Assembly (NCBI GenBank): GCA_025359085.1 | Contig: JANYHL010000107.1 | Coordinates: forward strand, 37,052 to 101,051 | Direction: 5' to 3' | Source of the DNA: Gammaproteobacteria bacterium | Lineage (GTDB): Bacteria > Pseudomonadota > Gammaproteobacteria > Burkholderiales > Burkholderiaceae_C | Length of the DNA: 64,000 nucleotides | Shown here: positions 55,103-64,000 of the stretch, one piece after another | Layout: the number at the start of each line of letters is the position of its first letter | How positions within the stretch are numbered: the first letter of the stretch is position 1 | Translations under genes and position numbers: made by a program | The notes under the pieces: generated by a model | Databases searched by the model: none | The model's input: the letters and a program-made list of their open reading frames with translations, nothing else | Told to the model about the DNA's origin: nothing

Positions 55103-56067
55103 TGCAAATTCTTACCTCTTTTATTCTGGCGGCCTTTGTCGGCTACGCGGGTGCCTGGTACTTTGGCATGTTAGAGGGCAACTTTGCACTACTGCTGTTT
55201 CTGGCCACGGTGGTGAGCGGTATTTACTGGCTGGCCGAGCGCTTTTACTTCCTGCCGCAACGGCAAAAGGCAGCGGCCTTGCTGGAGGCAGACGCCCTCA
55301 AGCGCCGCGAAGCACTCATCAAACAAGGTATCAGCCAGGTTGACCTGAACATCACCGAGGCTCGGGGCCGCCTGCTGGCGCAGCCTTGGTGGCTGGACTG
55401 GACGGCGGGGCTGTTCCCGGTGATCATTGCCGTGTTTTTCTTGCGTTCGTTTTTGTTTGAACCCTTCAAAATTCCATCGGGTTCGATGATTCCGACCCTG
55501 ATGGTGGGCGACCTGATTCTGGTCAACAAATTTCACTACGGTCTACGCCTGCCGGTGATCAACACCAAGATCACCGAGGGCACGCCACCGCAACGTGGTG
55601 ATGTCATGGTGTTCCGCTATCCCCCCAAGCCCAGTCTCGATTACATCAAGCGCGTGGTTGGCGTGCCGGGTGATGAGGTGGCCTATTTGAACAAGCGTCT
55701 CACCCTCAACGGTCAGGTGATTGAAACCGTCGCCCTGCCCGAGTTCTTCGACGAAGACGCCATGCGTTATTTGAAGCAGTTTGAAGAAACCCTGGGCGAG
55801 CACAAGCACCGCTTGCTCAATGATGATGCCCGACCGGCCTTTATTCCGGGCACGGACGACTTTGCTTTCAAGCAAAACTGCCGCTACAGTGTGGAAGGCG
55901 TGGTGTGCAAAGTGCCGGCCGGTCACTATTTCATGATGGGCGACAACCGCGACAATTCACTGGATTCGCGTTATTGGGGCTTTGTGCCGGATAAAAATAT
56001 TGTCGGCAAAGCGTTTTTTGTCTGGATGAACTTCAGCAGTTTGAAGCGCATCGGTTCATTCAACTGA
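55102..56067 (+). CDS. lepB: Signal peptidase I
   Basis: Cleaves signal peptides of exported proteins at the outer face of the inner membrane. It has 321 residues with membrane helices at about 2-20, 28-45 and 100-118. The catalytic Ser128 is in KIPSGSMIPTL and Lys183 in YIKRVVGVPGD; MGDNRDNSLDSRYWG is the third family box. It is translationally coupled to lepA (TGATG). Confidence 0.97.
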   Translation: MQILTSFILAAFVGYAGAWYFGMLEGNFALLLFLATVVSGIYWLAERFYFLPQRQKAAALLEADALKRREALIKQGISQVDLNITEARGRLLAQPWWLDWTAGLFPVIIAVFFLRSFLFEPFKIPSGSMIPTLMVGDLILVNKFHYGLRLPVINTKITEGTPPQRGDVMVFRYPPKPSLDYIKRVVGVPGDEVAYLNKRLTLNGQVIETVALPEFFDEDAMRYLKQFEETLGEHKHRLLNDDARPAFIPGTDDFAFKQNCRYSVEGVVCKVPAGHYFMMGDNRDNSLDSRYWGFVPDKNIVGKAFFVWMNFSSLKRIGSFN

Positions 56068-56082
56068 CCAGGAGAAGACAAG

Positions 56083-56433
56083 ATGGTTCAATTCAAGTCC
56101 AGGCAGCGCGGTCTGTCTTTTTTGGGGCTTTTGTTTGTTGGTGGTCTGCTGGCGGTGACCGGCGTGATTACCGCACAAATTGTGCCTACGGCGATTGAAT
56201 ACCAGGCGGTTGTCAAGGCAGCGAGCAAGGCCAGGGAAGGCAATTCGGTGGCCGAAGTGCGCAGCATCTTTGACAAGGCGGCAGCGGTCGACAACATCAG
56301 CTCCATCAGCGGCAAAGACCTGGATGTCACCAAGGAGGGCGACAAGATCGTCGTCAGTTTTGCCTACCAGCGCGAGATTCACCTGGCCGGTCCCGGCTAC
56401 CTGACCCTTAAATACGTCGGGCGTTCTCATTGA
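56083..56433 (+). CDS. DUF4845 membrane protein
   Basis: A 116-residue protein with one N-terminal helix (about 12-32, LSFLGLLFVGGLLAVTGVI) and a small periplasmic domain containing ISSISGKDLDV and IVVSFAYQREIHLAGPGYL. It belongs to the DUF4845 family always found between lepB and rnc in betaproteobacteria. It looks pilin-like in its N-terminus. The function is unknown. Confidence 0.9.
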   Translation: MVQFKSRQRGLSFLGLLFVGGLLAVTGVITAQIVPTAIEYQAVVKAASKAREGNSVAEVRSIFDKAAAVDNISSISGKDLDVTKEGDKIVVSFAYQREIHLAGPGYLTLKYVGRSH

Positions 56434-56451
56434 CGTGGGCAGCACAAAGGG

Positions 56452-57144
56452 ATGGGTTTGAATAATGGTTTGACGGCTTTGCAAGCTCGCTTGCAGCATG
56501 AGTTTTCCGACCCGGGCTTGTTGACGCGTGCGCTCACGCATCGCAGTTTTTCGCTTGATCACAATGAGCGGCTGGAGTTTTTAGGCGACTCGGTGCTGGG
56601 TCTGGCCGTGGCAGATCTGCTGTACGAGCGCCTGAGCACCCTGCCGGAGGGGGATTTGTCGCGCGTGCGCGCCAATCTGGTCAAGCAAGACACGCTGCAT
56701 CATTTGGCCGAGGGCTTGGGCTTGTCCGAGGTCATTCGACTGGGGGAGGGCGAAGCGCGTTCGGGCGGTTTTAAGCGTCCTTCCATCTTGGCGGATGCGC
56801 TGGAGGCCGTCATTGGCGCGGTTTATCTGGACGCTGGATTTGCCGTGGCCCAAGGCCTGGTGCGGCGTTTGTTCCAGGCGGTCGACATCAAATCCGACAT
56901 GGAGGCCATTGGCAAAGACCCCAAGACCGAACTGCAGGAATGGTTGCAAGGGCGCAAGATGAACCTGCCGCTGTACCGGGTGGTTGCCACCCTGGGGGCG
57001 GCGCACAAGCAGACGTTTGACGTCGAGTGCGAAATTATCGAACTCAATTTTTTGGAACGCGGCATCGGCGGTTCCCGCCGTGCTGGCGAACAGGCCGCAG
57101 CTGCGGCCATGCTGCAAACACTCAAGGCAAAGGCCGGGCAATGA
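56452..57144 (+). CDS. rnc: Ribonuclease III
   Basis: Double-strand-specific endonuclease for rRNA precursors and antisense RNA decay (230 residues). The catalytic domain has the signature [14 protein letters not shown] and the second metal-binding box [13 protein letters not shown], and the C-terminal dsRNA-binding domain is at about 155-228 ([13 protein letters not shown], ending [13 protein letters not shown]). The ATGA overlap with era couples the two genes. Confidence 0.97.
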   Translation: MGLNNGLTALQARLQHEFSDPGLLTRALTHRSFSLDHNERLEFLGDSVLGLAVADLLYERLSTLPEGDLSRVRANLVKQDTLHHLAEGLGLSEVIRLGEGEARSGGFKRPSILADALEAVIGAVYLDAGFAVAQGLVRRLFQAVDIKSDMEAIGKDPKTELQEWLQGRKMNLPLYRVVATLGAAHKQTFDVECEIIELNFLERGIGGSRRAGEQAAAAAMLQTLKAKAGQ

Positions 57145-58232
57145 CGACTACAAAATCTACAGTGACAAAATCTACCGCAGCAAAATCCACCGTCAAGAAG
57201 TCCGCGGTTGACAAATCTTCTGCTATTAAATCAATAGCTGTTGACGAAAGCACGACGGGGGCTGAAGGTCAAATTGATATAGAGAGCATGCTCAAGAGCA
57301 TGCGCGTGGGCGCTGCGCCGGCTGTGCCGGTTGAAGGCCAACGCTGCGGCTTGATCGCCATCGTGGGCAAACCCAATGTTGGTAAATCGACCTTGATGAA
57401 TGCGCTGGTGGGCCAGAAGATCAGCATCACCTCGCGCAAGGCGCAAACCACGCGCCACCGCATCACCGGCATTCACAGCCAGGGCACGACGCAGTTTGTG
57501 TTTGTCGATACGCCCGGATTCCAGACGCGCCACAACAACGCGCTGAACCGCTCGCTCAACAAAACCGTGCTCGGCGCCGTGGGCGATGTCGACCTGATCT
57601 TGTTTGTGGTCGAAGCGGGCATGTTCAACCAGGCCGACGCCAAGGTGCTGGCCCTGCTGAGCAAAGATATTCCGACCTTGCTAGTGGCCAACAAGCTGGA
57701 CCAAGTGACGCGCCGCGCCGACATTGCACCCTGGTTGCAGGAGATGCAGCAGCGTCATGCTTTTGCCGAGTTTGTGCCCATGTCCGCCAAGAACGCCAAA
57801 GACATCGAGCGCATGCTGGGCATTTGTGAAAAATACCTGCCCGAGCAGGCTTGGTGGTACGCCGAAGACGAGTTGACGGACCGCAGCGAGAAGTTTTTGG
57901 CCAGCGAGACGGTGCGTGAAAAGCTGTTCCGCCTGACCGGGGACGAGTTGCCCTACACCTCCACCGTGGTGATCGACAAGTTCGAGGAAGAAGCCGGTCG
58001 TGGCAAGCAAAAGCGCCTGCTGCGCATTGCCGCCACCATCGTCGTTGAGCGCGATACGCACAAAGCCATGGTGATCGGTGACAAGGGTGAGCGCATCAAG
58101 CGCATCGGCATGGAAACCCGCGTCGAGCTTGAAAAAGCGCTGGACTGCAAGGTGTTCATCGAGATGTGGGTCAAAGTGCGCTCGGGCTGGGCCGACGATG
58201 AGGCGCGGGTGCGCTCGTTTGGCTACCAGTAA
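57141..58232 (+). CDS. era: GTPase Era with N-terminal extension
   Basis: An essential GTPase that binds the 3' end of 16S rRNA in 30S maturation. It has 363 residues, about 60 more than usual. The standard Era body begins near residue 66: GKPNVGKS (76-83), [17 protein letters not shown], and the KH domain [11 protein letters not shown] near the end. The extra N-terminus consists of Thr-Lys-Ser repeats (about 1-26), a segment encoded by the dispersed repeat (27-45) and a linker with IESMLKSMR. The ATGA overlap with rnc supports this start. recO does not follow. Confidence 0.95.
   Translation: MTTTKSTVTKSTAAKSTVKKSAVDKSSAIKSIAVDESTTGAEGQIDIESMLKSMRVGAAPAVPVEGQRCGLIAIVGKPNVGKSTLMNALVGQKISITSRKAQTTRHRITGIHSQGTTQFVFVDTPGFQTRHNNALNRSLNKTVLGAVGDVDLILFVVEAGMFNQADAKVLALLSKDIPTLLVANKLDQVTRRADIAPWLQEMQQRHAFAEFVPMSAKNAKDIERMLGICEKYLPEQAWWYAEDELTDRSEKFLASETVREKLFRLTGDELPYTSTVVIDKFEEEAGRGKQKRLLRIAATIVVERDTHKAMVIGDKGERIKRIGMETRVELEKALDCKVFIEMWVKVRSGWADDEARVRSFGYQ
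57221..57276 (+). repeat. Dispersed repeat, copy K, inside era N-terminal extension
   Basis: TGCTATTAAATCAATAGCTG at the left (near-perfect palindrome), TTGACGAAAGCACGAC in the middle, GGGGGCTGAAGGTCAAATT at the right. Translated as [19 protein letters not shown]. Phase as in copies B, D and J. Confidence 0.85.
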
Positions 58233-58773
58233 ACACTGAAAATCCAACCGGATGCCCACTTTGGTTTTGGGCAAGCGCGTGGGTGACAGGCGACGGCTTG
58301 GGGCGCGGACGGGACGTTTAGATTTAGAAAAATTTGTCGGCTTCAGCGGCTTCTTGGCAGCGGAGGAGTCATTCACCTTTCGCCCCTGAATCGCACGCCC
58401 CCACCAGTAATTCCGCGCCTATGACAAGCTATAGTGTCTGCAACTCGTTGGCTTTGCGCATTGGTTCAGTCCAACAAGGTTTATCTTCCGCGGGAGGCGC
58501 TTTTTATTGCTATCAGCATGGCGGCGCGGCAGATAAGCGCTTTTCGGTAGGGCTCATCACGAATTTGAATTGTTATGAGTCGAACTAAACCAAAAAAATA
58601 CGAATATGAATGACCCAAACGATCAAACTGGAAGTCTGAATGTTCAAGCCGATGCCACCTCCATCTATGAAGCATGGCTGTGTTTTCCAATCAGTTTGAA
58701 CCACCAAATTTCGGCTGCGTACCGCTGATAATCAGCGGGTGAACAAAACCGTTGGTCAAACTTGGCGCTAAAA
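58233..58773. other. Gene-poor region between era and sbcB
   Basis: 540 bases without a supported gene at the place where recO and pdxJ usually follow era. A 40-codon ATG frame (58606-58728, MNDPNDQTGSLNV start) on the plus strand has no ribosome site and could be a remnant. No recO motifs were recognised in any frame. Confidence 0.5.
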
Positions 58774-60231
58774 ATGACTGCACCCACTGCCACCCACACC
58801 TTCCTCTGGCACGACTACGAAACCTTTGGTGCCGACCCCAGGCGCACGCGCCCGGCGCAGTTTGCGGCGATTCGCACCGATGCCGAGTTAATCGAGATTG
58901 GCACGCCGCTCATGCTGTATTGCCAGCCAGCCAACGATTTTTTGCCTGATCCGCAAGCTTGCCTGATCACTGGCATCACGCCGCAACTGTGTCTTGAGAA
59001 CGGCATTGCGGAGCACCAGTTTGCGGCGCAGATCGAGCAGGCCTTCAGTCTGCCGGGTACGGTGGGAGTGGGTTACAACACCATTCGTTTTGACGACGAG
59101 ATCACGCGCTTCATGTTCTGGCGTAACCTGATCGACCCCTATGCGCGCGAGTGGCAAAACGACTGCGGCCGCTGGGACTTGCTCGACGTGGTACGCACCG
59201 CCTATGCTTTGCGACCCGACGGCATCAAGTGGCCGCTCAATGCCGAGGGTAAGCCCAGCTTCAAGTTGACCGATTTGAGCGCCGCTAATGGCTTGCTACA
59301 TGAAGCGGCCCACGATGCCTTGAGCGACGTGCGCGCCACCATTGCGCTGGCGCGGCTGATCAAAACGGCGCAGCCCAAGTTGTTTGACTTCTGCTTTGGT
59401 TTGCACAAAAAAGACCGCGTCATGGACGAACTGGGCTTGCCCAGCACCGTGCTCCAGGCCCGGCCTTTCTTGCATATCTCGGGCATGTTTGCGCCCGAGC
59501 GCGGCTGCCTGGCGCTGATGTGGCCGCTGGTCATGCACCCGACTAACAAAAACGAGCTGCTGGCCTGGGATCTCGCGTTTGACCCGGGTGAGCTGGCGCA
59601 GTTGAACGCCGATCAGATCCGCTTGCGCCTGTTCACTAAAACAGCGGATTTGCCTGAGGGTGTGCAGCGCCTGCCGGTCAAGTCGATTCACCTGAATAAA
59701 TCCCCGACGGTGATTGGCAATTACAAGACCTTGTCAGCCGCGATGGCGCAGCGCTGGGGTTTGAATCTGGACGCCCAACTGGCCCACGCCGCGCAAGCAC
59801 AAATCTTGCCCGACATGAGCGGCATCTGGCCTGCGGTTTTCAAGCGTCCCGCGGCCGCTGCGTCCGATGTGGACGAAGACCTGTACGGTGGTTTTATTGG
59901 CAACGCCGACCGCCGTCGCCTGAACGACTTGCGCCAGCTTAAGGCCCAGGAATTGGCCAGCGCGCGGCCAGCGTTTGACGATGCGCGTTTGCCCGAACTG
60001 CTATGGCGCTACCGGGCGCGCAATTTCCCGCAAAGCCTGAGCGCCGACGAACAGGCACGCTGGGAGGCCTACCGCAGCGCGCGTTTGTTTGACGGCGAGG
60101 GCGGCGCACTCAACATTGACGGCCTGTTTGAAGAACTTGATCGCCTGGCGGAATCCGCCGATGAGCGGGGCGAGGCTATTTTGGGCGCGCTGTATGACTA
60201 CGCCGAGCTGATCGCGCCGCAGCGGGTGTGA
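58774..60231 (+). CDS. sbcB: Exodeoxyribonuclease I
   Basis: A 3'-to-5' single-strand DNA exonuclease of the DnaQ superfamily used in recombination and mismatch repair (485 residues). Exo I motif LWHDYETFGADPRR with catalytic Asp and Glu, Exo II GVGYNTIRFDDEITRFMFWRN, and Exo III HDALSDVRATIALARLI are all present, followed by the SH3-like and helical C-terminal regions. An in-frame TTG at 58762 is less likely than the ATG. It ends convergently with upp with no gap. Confidence 0.96.
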   Translation: MTAPTATHTFLWHDYETFGADPRRTRPAQFAAIRTDAELIEIGTPLMLYCQPANDFLPDPQACLITGITPQLCLENGIAEHQFAAQIEQAFSLPGTVGVGYNTIRFDDEITRFMFWRNLIDPYAREWQNDCGRWDLLDVVRTAYALRPDGIKWPLNAEGKPSFKLTDLSAANGLLHEAAHDALSDVRATIALARLIKTAQPKLFDFCFGLHKKDRVMDELGLPSTVLQARPFLHISGMFAPERGCLALMWPLVMHPTNKNELLAWDLAFDPGELAQLNADQIRLRLFTKTADLPEGVQRLPVKSIHLNKSPTVIGNYKTLSAAMAQRWGLNLDAQLAHAAQAQILPDMSGIWPAVFKRPAAAASDVDEDLYGGFIGNADRRRLNDLRQLKAQELASARPAFDDARLPELLWRYRARNFPQSLSADEQARWEAYRSARLFDGEGGALNIDGLFEELDRLAESADERGEAILGALYDYAELIAPQRV

Positions 60232-60879
60232 TCATTGCGTGCCAAAAATCCGGTCGCCGGCGTCACCCAAACCCGGCAGGATGTAACTGTGGCTGTTGAG
60301 TTGGCGGTCGATGGCGGCGGTGTAGATCGCTACATCCGGGTGCGCCTGACGTAGCTTGGCGATGCCTTCGGGGCAGGTCAGCAGGCAGACGAACTTGATC
60401 GACTTCGGATGGGTTGCCTTGACGCGGTCAATCGCCGCCACGGCGGAGTTGCCGGTGGCCAGCATCGGGTCGACCACCACGACATCGCGTTCCTGCATGT
60501 CTTTGGGCATCTTGAAGTAGTATTCCACCGCCTTCAGCGTCTGGGGGTCGCGATACAGGCCAATGTGGCCGACGCGGGCGCCCGGCACCACGGTCAGCAT
60601 GCCGTCCAGAATGCCGGTGCCCGCGCGCAGGATCGACACCAGCACCAGTTTTTTGCCATCAATGACTTTGGCGTTCATGGTTTCCAGCGGCGTCTCGATT
60701 TCAACCTCTTGCATCGGCATGTCACGCGTCACTTCATAGGCCATCAACATGCTGATTTCATTGAGCAGGGTGCGAAAACTGGTGGTGCTGGCTTCCTTCT
60801 TGCGCATCAGCGTCAGCTTGTGTTGCACCAGCGGGTGGTCAACGACGTGAATGAAGGGGTCGATGGTGGGGTTGTTCAT
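60232..60879 (-). CDS. upp: Uracil phosphoribosyltransferase
   Basis: Salvages uracil to UMP with PRPP. 215 residues from the ATG at 60879; an in-frame ATG at 60900 adds seven residues and neither has a clear ribosome site. Motifs are [14 protein letters not shown] at the start, [16 protein letters not shown], the PRPP loop [16 protein letters not shown], and the uracil-binding end [16 protein letters not shown]. The opposite gene sbcB ends at the adjoining base. Confidence 0.95.
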   Translation of the reverse strand: MNNPTIDPFIHVVDHPLVQHKLTLMRKKEASTTSFRTLLNEISMLMAYEVTRDMPMQEVEIETPLETMNAKVIDGKKLVLVSILRAGTGILDGMLTVVPGARVGHIGLYRDPQTLKAVEYYFKMPKDMQERDVVVVDPMLATGNSAVAAIDRVKATHPKSIKFVCLLTCPEGIAKLRQAHPDVAIYTAAIDRQLNSHSYILPGLGDAGDRIFGTQ

Positions 60880-60957
60880 GGCGGTATTTTTCTTAATCAT
60901 GGGTAACGGGTCTTTTGTTGTTAGGGTTCCAGGAGGTCCATTGTGCGCGTGTGGCCA

Positions 60958-62538
60958 CTAGCGCTTGCCGCCAAAAATGCCACCCAGCACGCCGCGGATG
61001 ATCTGGCGACCGACTTCGCGGCCGACCGAACTGGCAGCACTTCGGATTAGTTGCTCGCCGGCCGAAGTGCGGGTGCGGCGCACGCCGCCGCCAAAAATAG
61101 AGCCCAGGCTGTCTAACAGACCTCCGCCAGCCGGTGCCGCTGGGGCGGCGGCGTCGCGCGGGTCGTCCGCCGAAGGCCTGGCCCGGCCATGGGTTGGGGG
61201 CGCAGTGTCGCGGGCGCCTGCGGTGGCTGTGTCGGTCGAACTGGCGCTACCGAGGCGTGCCTGCGTGCGGCCCTTGATTTTCTCGAACGCCGATTCCCGA
61301 TCCAGCGTCTTTTCATAGACCCCGGCGACAATAGAATTTGCCAACAGGGCTTGACGCTGTTCGGGCGCGATCGGCCCAATCTGGCTGGCGGGCGGCAACA
61401 CGTAGACCCGCTCGGTAACGCCAGGGCGGCCTTTCTCGTCGAGGAAGCTCACCAGCGCTTCGCCCACCGCCAGCTCGGTAATGACAGCGCCGATGTCCAG
61501 CGCCGGGTTCGGGCGCATGGTGTCGGCGGCGGATTTGACGGCTTTCTGGTCCCGCGGCGTGAAGGCGCGCAAGGCATGTTGCACCCGGTTGCCCAATTGA
61601 GCCAGCACCGAGTCCGGGATGTCGAGCGGGTTTTGTGTCACAAAAAACACGCCCACGCCTTTGGAGCGAACCAGCCGCACCACCAGTTCAATGCGCTCAA
61701 TCAGCACTTTGGGCGCGTCAGCGAACAACAAATGCGCTTCGTCAAAGAAAAATACAATTTTGGGCTGCTCCAGGTCGCCCACTTCGGGCAGGTTCTCGAA
61801 CAGTTCGCTCAGCAGCCAGAGCAAAAACGTCGCGTACAGGCGCGGCGCGTTCAGCAACTGGTCGGCGGCCAGAATGTTGACCATCCCGCGCCCGTTGGCA
61901 TCGGTTTGCAGAAAGTCGTCGATGTTGAGCATTGGCTCACCAAAGAACTTACTGCCGCCCTGGGCTTCGATCTGCATCAGCCCGCGCTGAATCGCACCAA
62001 TGCTGGCGGCGCTGATGTTGCCGTATTCGGTGGTGAACTCAGAGGCGTTGTCGCCCACCTGTTGGCACATGGCGCGAAGGTCTTTCATGTCCAGCAGCAG
62101 CAAACCGTCGTCGTCGGCGATCTTGAAAACCAGTTGCAGCACGCCGGCTTGGGTCTCATTGAGGTTGAGCATGCGCCCCAGCAGCAGTGGGCCCAGATCG
62201 CTGACGGTGGCGCGCACCGGGTGGCCCTGCTCGCCAAAGACGTCCCACAGGGTGGTCGGACATGCTGCAAATTCAGGAGCTGCGAGCGCACGCTCTGTAA
62301 TGACTTTAGCCAGTTTTGAACTCAAGGTTCCGGCTTGAGAAAGACCCGTCAGATCGCCTTTGACATCGGCCAGGAACACCGGCACACCGAGACGCGAGAA
62401 GCCCTCGGCCATGGTTTGCAGTGTGATGGTTTTGCCGGTGCCGGTGGCGCCGGTGATGAGACCATGGCGGTTGGCCTTGTCAGGGCGCAGAAAGCATTCG
62501 GTGGTGCCATGCTGTGCAATCAGAATCGGATCAGACAT
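60958..62538 (-). CDS. HerA-like ATPase (DUF853 family)
   Basis: A 526-residue cytoplasmic FtsK/HerA-type ATPase. Walker A is [14 protein letters not shown] (about 31-44), Walker [11 protein letters not shown], and an arginine-finger-like [17 protein letters not shown] follows. The C-terminus is Ala/Pro-rich (disordered) and ends with a Gly/Arg-rich [16 protein letters not shown]. The family is widespread, but its cellular role is poorly defined; a nuclease partner such as NurA is not seen here. The start at 62538 has AGGGAA upstream. Confidence 0.9.
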   Translation of the reverse strand: MSDPILIAQHGTTECFLRPDKANRHGLITGATGTGKTITLQTMAEGFSRLGVPVFLADVKGDLTGLSQAGTLSSKLAKVITERALAAPEFAACPTTLWDVFGEQGHPVRATVSDLGPLLLGRMLNLNETQAGVLQLVFKIADDDGLLLLDMKDLRAMCQQVGDNASEFTTEYGNISAASIGAIQRGLMQIEAQGGSKFFGEPMLNIDDFLQTDANGRGMVNILAADQLLNAPRLYATFLLWLLSELFENLPEVGDLEQPKIVFFFDEAHLLFADAPKVLIERIELVVRLVRSKGVGVFFVTQNPLDIPDSVLAQLGNRVQHALRAFTPRDQKAVKSAADTMRPNPALDIGAVITELAVGEALVSFLDEKGRPGVTERVYVLPPASQIGPIAPEQRQALLANSIVAGVYEKTLDRESAFEKIKGRTQARLGSASSTDTATAGARDTAPPTHGRARPSADDPRDAAAPAAPAGGGLLDSLGSIFGGGVRRTRTSAGEQLIRSAASSVGREVGRQIIRGVLGGIFGGKR

Positions 62539-62596
62539 AAGATTCCCTAAAAGTACAATTCGAGCGATAGAGTAACGAACTTTTGAAGGATTTCCC

Positions 62597-63331
62597 GTGG
62601 CAGGACACAGTAAATGGGCCAATATTCAGCACCGCAAAGGTCGTCAGGACGAAAAACGCGGCAAAATTTGGACCCGCATCATCCGCGAAATCACGGTAGC
62701 GGCGCGCGCCGGTGGCGCCGACCTGGGCACCAACCCGCGTCTTCGGCTGGCGGTGGAACGCGCCAAGGCCGCCAACATGCCGGCGGACCGCATCAAATAC
62801 AACATTGACAAGGCCAGCGGCACGCTCGAAGGGGTGCATTACGAGGAGATTCGTTACGAAGGCTACGGCATCGGTGGTGCCGCGATCCTGGTGGACACCA
62901 TGACCGACAACAAGGTGCGCACGGTGGCCGAAGTGCGTCATGCCTTTGCCAAATTTGGTGGCAACATGGGTGCCGAAGGTTCGGTGGCGTTCCAGTTCAA
63001 GCACTGCGGCCAGCTGATTTTTGCGCCTGGCACCAACGAAGACAAGGTGATGGAGGTGGCGCTTGAAACCGGCGCCGAAGACGTGATCACCGATGACGAT
63101 GGCGCCATTGAGGTGCTGACTGCTTACCCGGATTTTGAGGCGGTCAAGAATGCCCTTGAAGCCGTGGGTTTGAAGCCCGAGATGGCCGATGTAACGATGC
63201 GGGCCGAGAACCCGATTGAACTCACCGGCGACGATGCCGCGCGGATGCAGAAGCTGCTGGATGCGCTGGAAGACCTGGACGATGTGCAAGAGATTTATCA
63301 CAACGCAGAGATCGACGCCGAAGCTCTATGA
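62597..63331 (+). CDS. yebC: YebC/PmpR-family regulatory protein
   Basis: A 244-residue protein starting at GTG with GAAGGA 6 bases upstream. The family start [22 protein letters not shown] is complete. YebC proteins act as transcription regulators or, as shown for TACO1 and some bacterial members, help translation of proline-rich stretches. It overlaps purD (ATGA). Confidence 0.96.
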   Translation: MAGHSKWANIQHRKGRQDEKRGKIWTRIIREITVAARAGGADLGTNPRLRLAVERAKAANMPADRIKYNIDKASGTLEGVHYEEIRYEGYGIGGAAILVDTMTDNKVRTVAEVRHAFAKFGGNMGAEGSVAFQFKHCGQLIFAPGTNEDKVMEVALETGAEDVITDDDGAIEVLTAYPDFEAVKNALEAVGLKPEMADVTMRAENPIELTGDDAARMQKLLDALEDLDDVQEIYHNAEIDAEAL

Positions 63332-64000
63332 ATATTCTCGTGATTGGCGGCGGTGGCCGCGAGCATGCCATGGCCTGGAAGCTGGTGCAGTCGCCCAAGG
63401 CGCAGAAAGTGTTTGTTGCGCCCGGCAACGCCGGGACCGCGCTGGACAAGCGACTTGAGAACATCGACATCACGGACGTGCAGCAACTGCGGGTCTGGGC
63501 TCTTGACAACAAGATCGCGCTGACGGTGGTCGGGCCCGAGGTGGCGCTCGCCGCCGGGGTGGTTGATGAGTTTCGCAAGCACGGCCTGCGCGTGTTTGGG
63601 CCGACCCAGGCTGCCGCGCAACTGGAGAGCTCCAAGGCCTTTTCCAAGGCTTTCATGCAGCGCCACGGCATCCCGACGGCCGAGTACGAGACCTTTGTTG
63701 ACCCGGTGGCCGCGCATGCCTACCTGGAGCAACAGGGCGCGCCTATTGTCGTCAAGGCCGACGGTCTGGCCGCAGGTAAGGGCGTGGTCGTGGCCTTGAC
63801 GTTAGCTGAAGCCCATGCGGCGGTTGATTTCATGCTGGCAGACACCCCACCCGGTGTCACCCACAACCTCGGCGCGGACGGTTCATCCGTGCCGCGTGTC
63901 GTCATCGAGGAATTTTTGGCGGGTGAAGAAGCCAGCTTCATCGTGATGGTGGACGGCAAAAATGTGCTGGCGCTGGCCACCAGCCAGGACCACAAGCGCC
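63328..64000 (+). CDS. purD: Phosphoribosylamine-glycine ligase (GARS), 5' part
   Basis: Second step of purine synthesis. The first 224 residues are in the window and the gene runs off the end. The N-terminal [13 protein letters not shown] motif, [15 protein letters not shown] and the beginning of the ATP-grasp domain ([19 protein letters not shown], then [14 protein letters not shown]) are visible. The ATGA overlap with yebC indicates co-translation. Confidence 0.96.
   Translation, partial: MNILVIGGGGREHAMAWKLVQSPKAQKVFVAPGNAGTALDKRLENIDITDVQQLRVWALDNKIALTVVGPEVALAAGVVDEFRKHGLRVFGPTQAAAQLESSKAFSKAFMQRHGIPTAEYETFVDPVAAHAYLEQQGAPIVVKADGLAAGKGVVVALTLAEAHAAVDFMLADTPPGVTHNLGADGSSVPRVVIEEFLAGEEASFIVMVDGKNVLALATSQDHKR

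Overview
The window looks like chromosomal DNA of a betaproteobacterium of the family Comamonadaceae, most likely Rhodoferax or a close relative. The basis is protein resemblance and gene order: ctaC-ctaD-ctaG-ctaE-SURF1-ctaA-ctaB-SCO, rpmF-plsX-fabHDG-acpP-fabF-rpoE-rseAB-mucD-lepA-lepB-rnc-era, and hemCD-hemX-hemY. The genus is inference from memory, not from a database search. Coding density is high, the DNA is GC-rich, and nearly every gene is a recognisable housekeeping gene. No tRNA, rRNA, CRISPR array, prophage or complete insertion sequence was seen.

Layout. 0.2-5.6 kb: ftsY, an esterase, an orphan ParA, a MaoC hydratase, trmL, a ComF-like protein and a BioC-like methyltransferase. 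5.7-14.9 kb: a full caa3-type cytochrome c oxidase cluster (structural subunits, copper and heme A assembly, and several small poorly known membrane proteins). 14.9-17.9 kb: a gene-poor islet with three proteins of unknown function and long stretches of apparently non-coding DNA. 17.9-26.1 kb: rpoH with a perfect CIRCE operator, nadE, a PII protein, a Gly/Asn-rich exported protein, a DUF1697 protein, argH and a LytS/AlgR-type two-component pair. 26.2-33.4 kb: ppc and the hemC-hemD-hemX-hemY cluster. 33.7-40.4 kb: rne, rluC, a phosphatase, a Rieske protein and an S49 peptidase. 40.4-49 kb: a tetrapyrrole-methylase-family methyltransferase, Maf, YceD, rpmF and fatty acid synthesis. 48.4-58.2 kb: the sigma-E envelope stress operon followed by lepA, lepB, rnc and era. 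58.8-64 kb: sbcB, upp, a HerA-like ATPase, yebC and the 5' part of purD.

The most unusual signal is a dispersed element of about 55-58 bp present in at least eleven copies. It has an imperfect palindrome of the form TGCTATTAAATCAATAGCT at the left, a variable middle, and a GGGGCT-x2-AGCC motif at the right. Three copies are intergenic. Seven lie inside essential or conserved genes (sco, nadE, an AlgR-type regulator, hemD, sppA, rseA, era), where they are translated in frame. One supplies the stop codon of fabH. All four internal forward copies use the same reading frame, and all three reverse copies share a single frame too. The element therefore appears to add peptide segments to proteins at linkers, signal peptides and N-terminal tails.

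Other points: a near-consensus sigma-E promoter in front of the rpoE operon, a DnaA-box-like cluster and a possible small RNA with a strong terminator upstream of lepA, a 13-bp attenuator-like hairpin between rpmF and plsX, and the absence of recO/pdxJ from their usual place after era.
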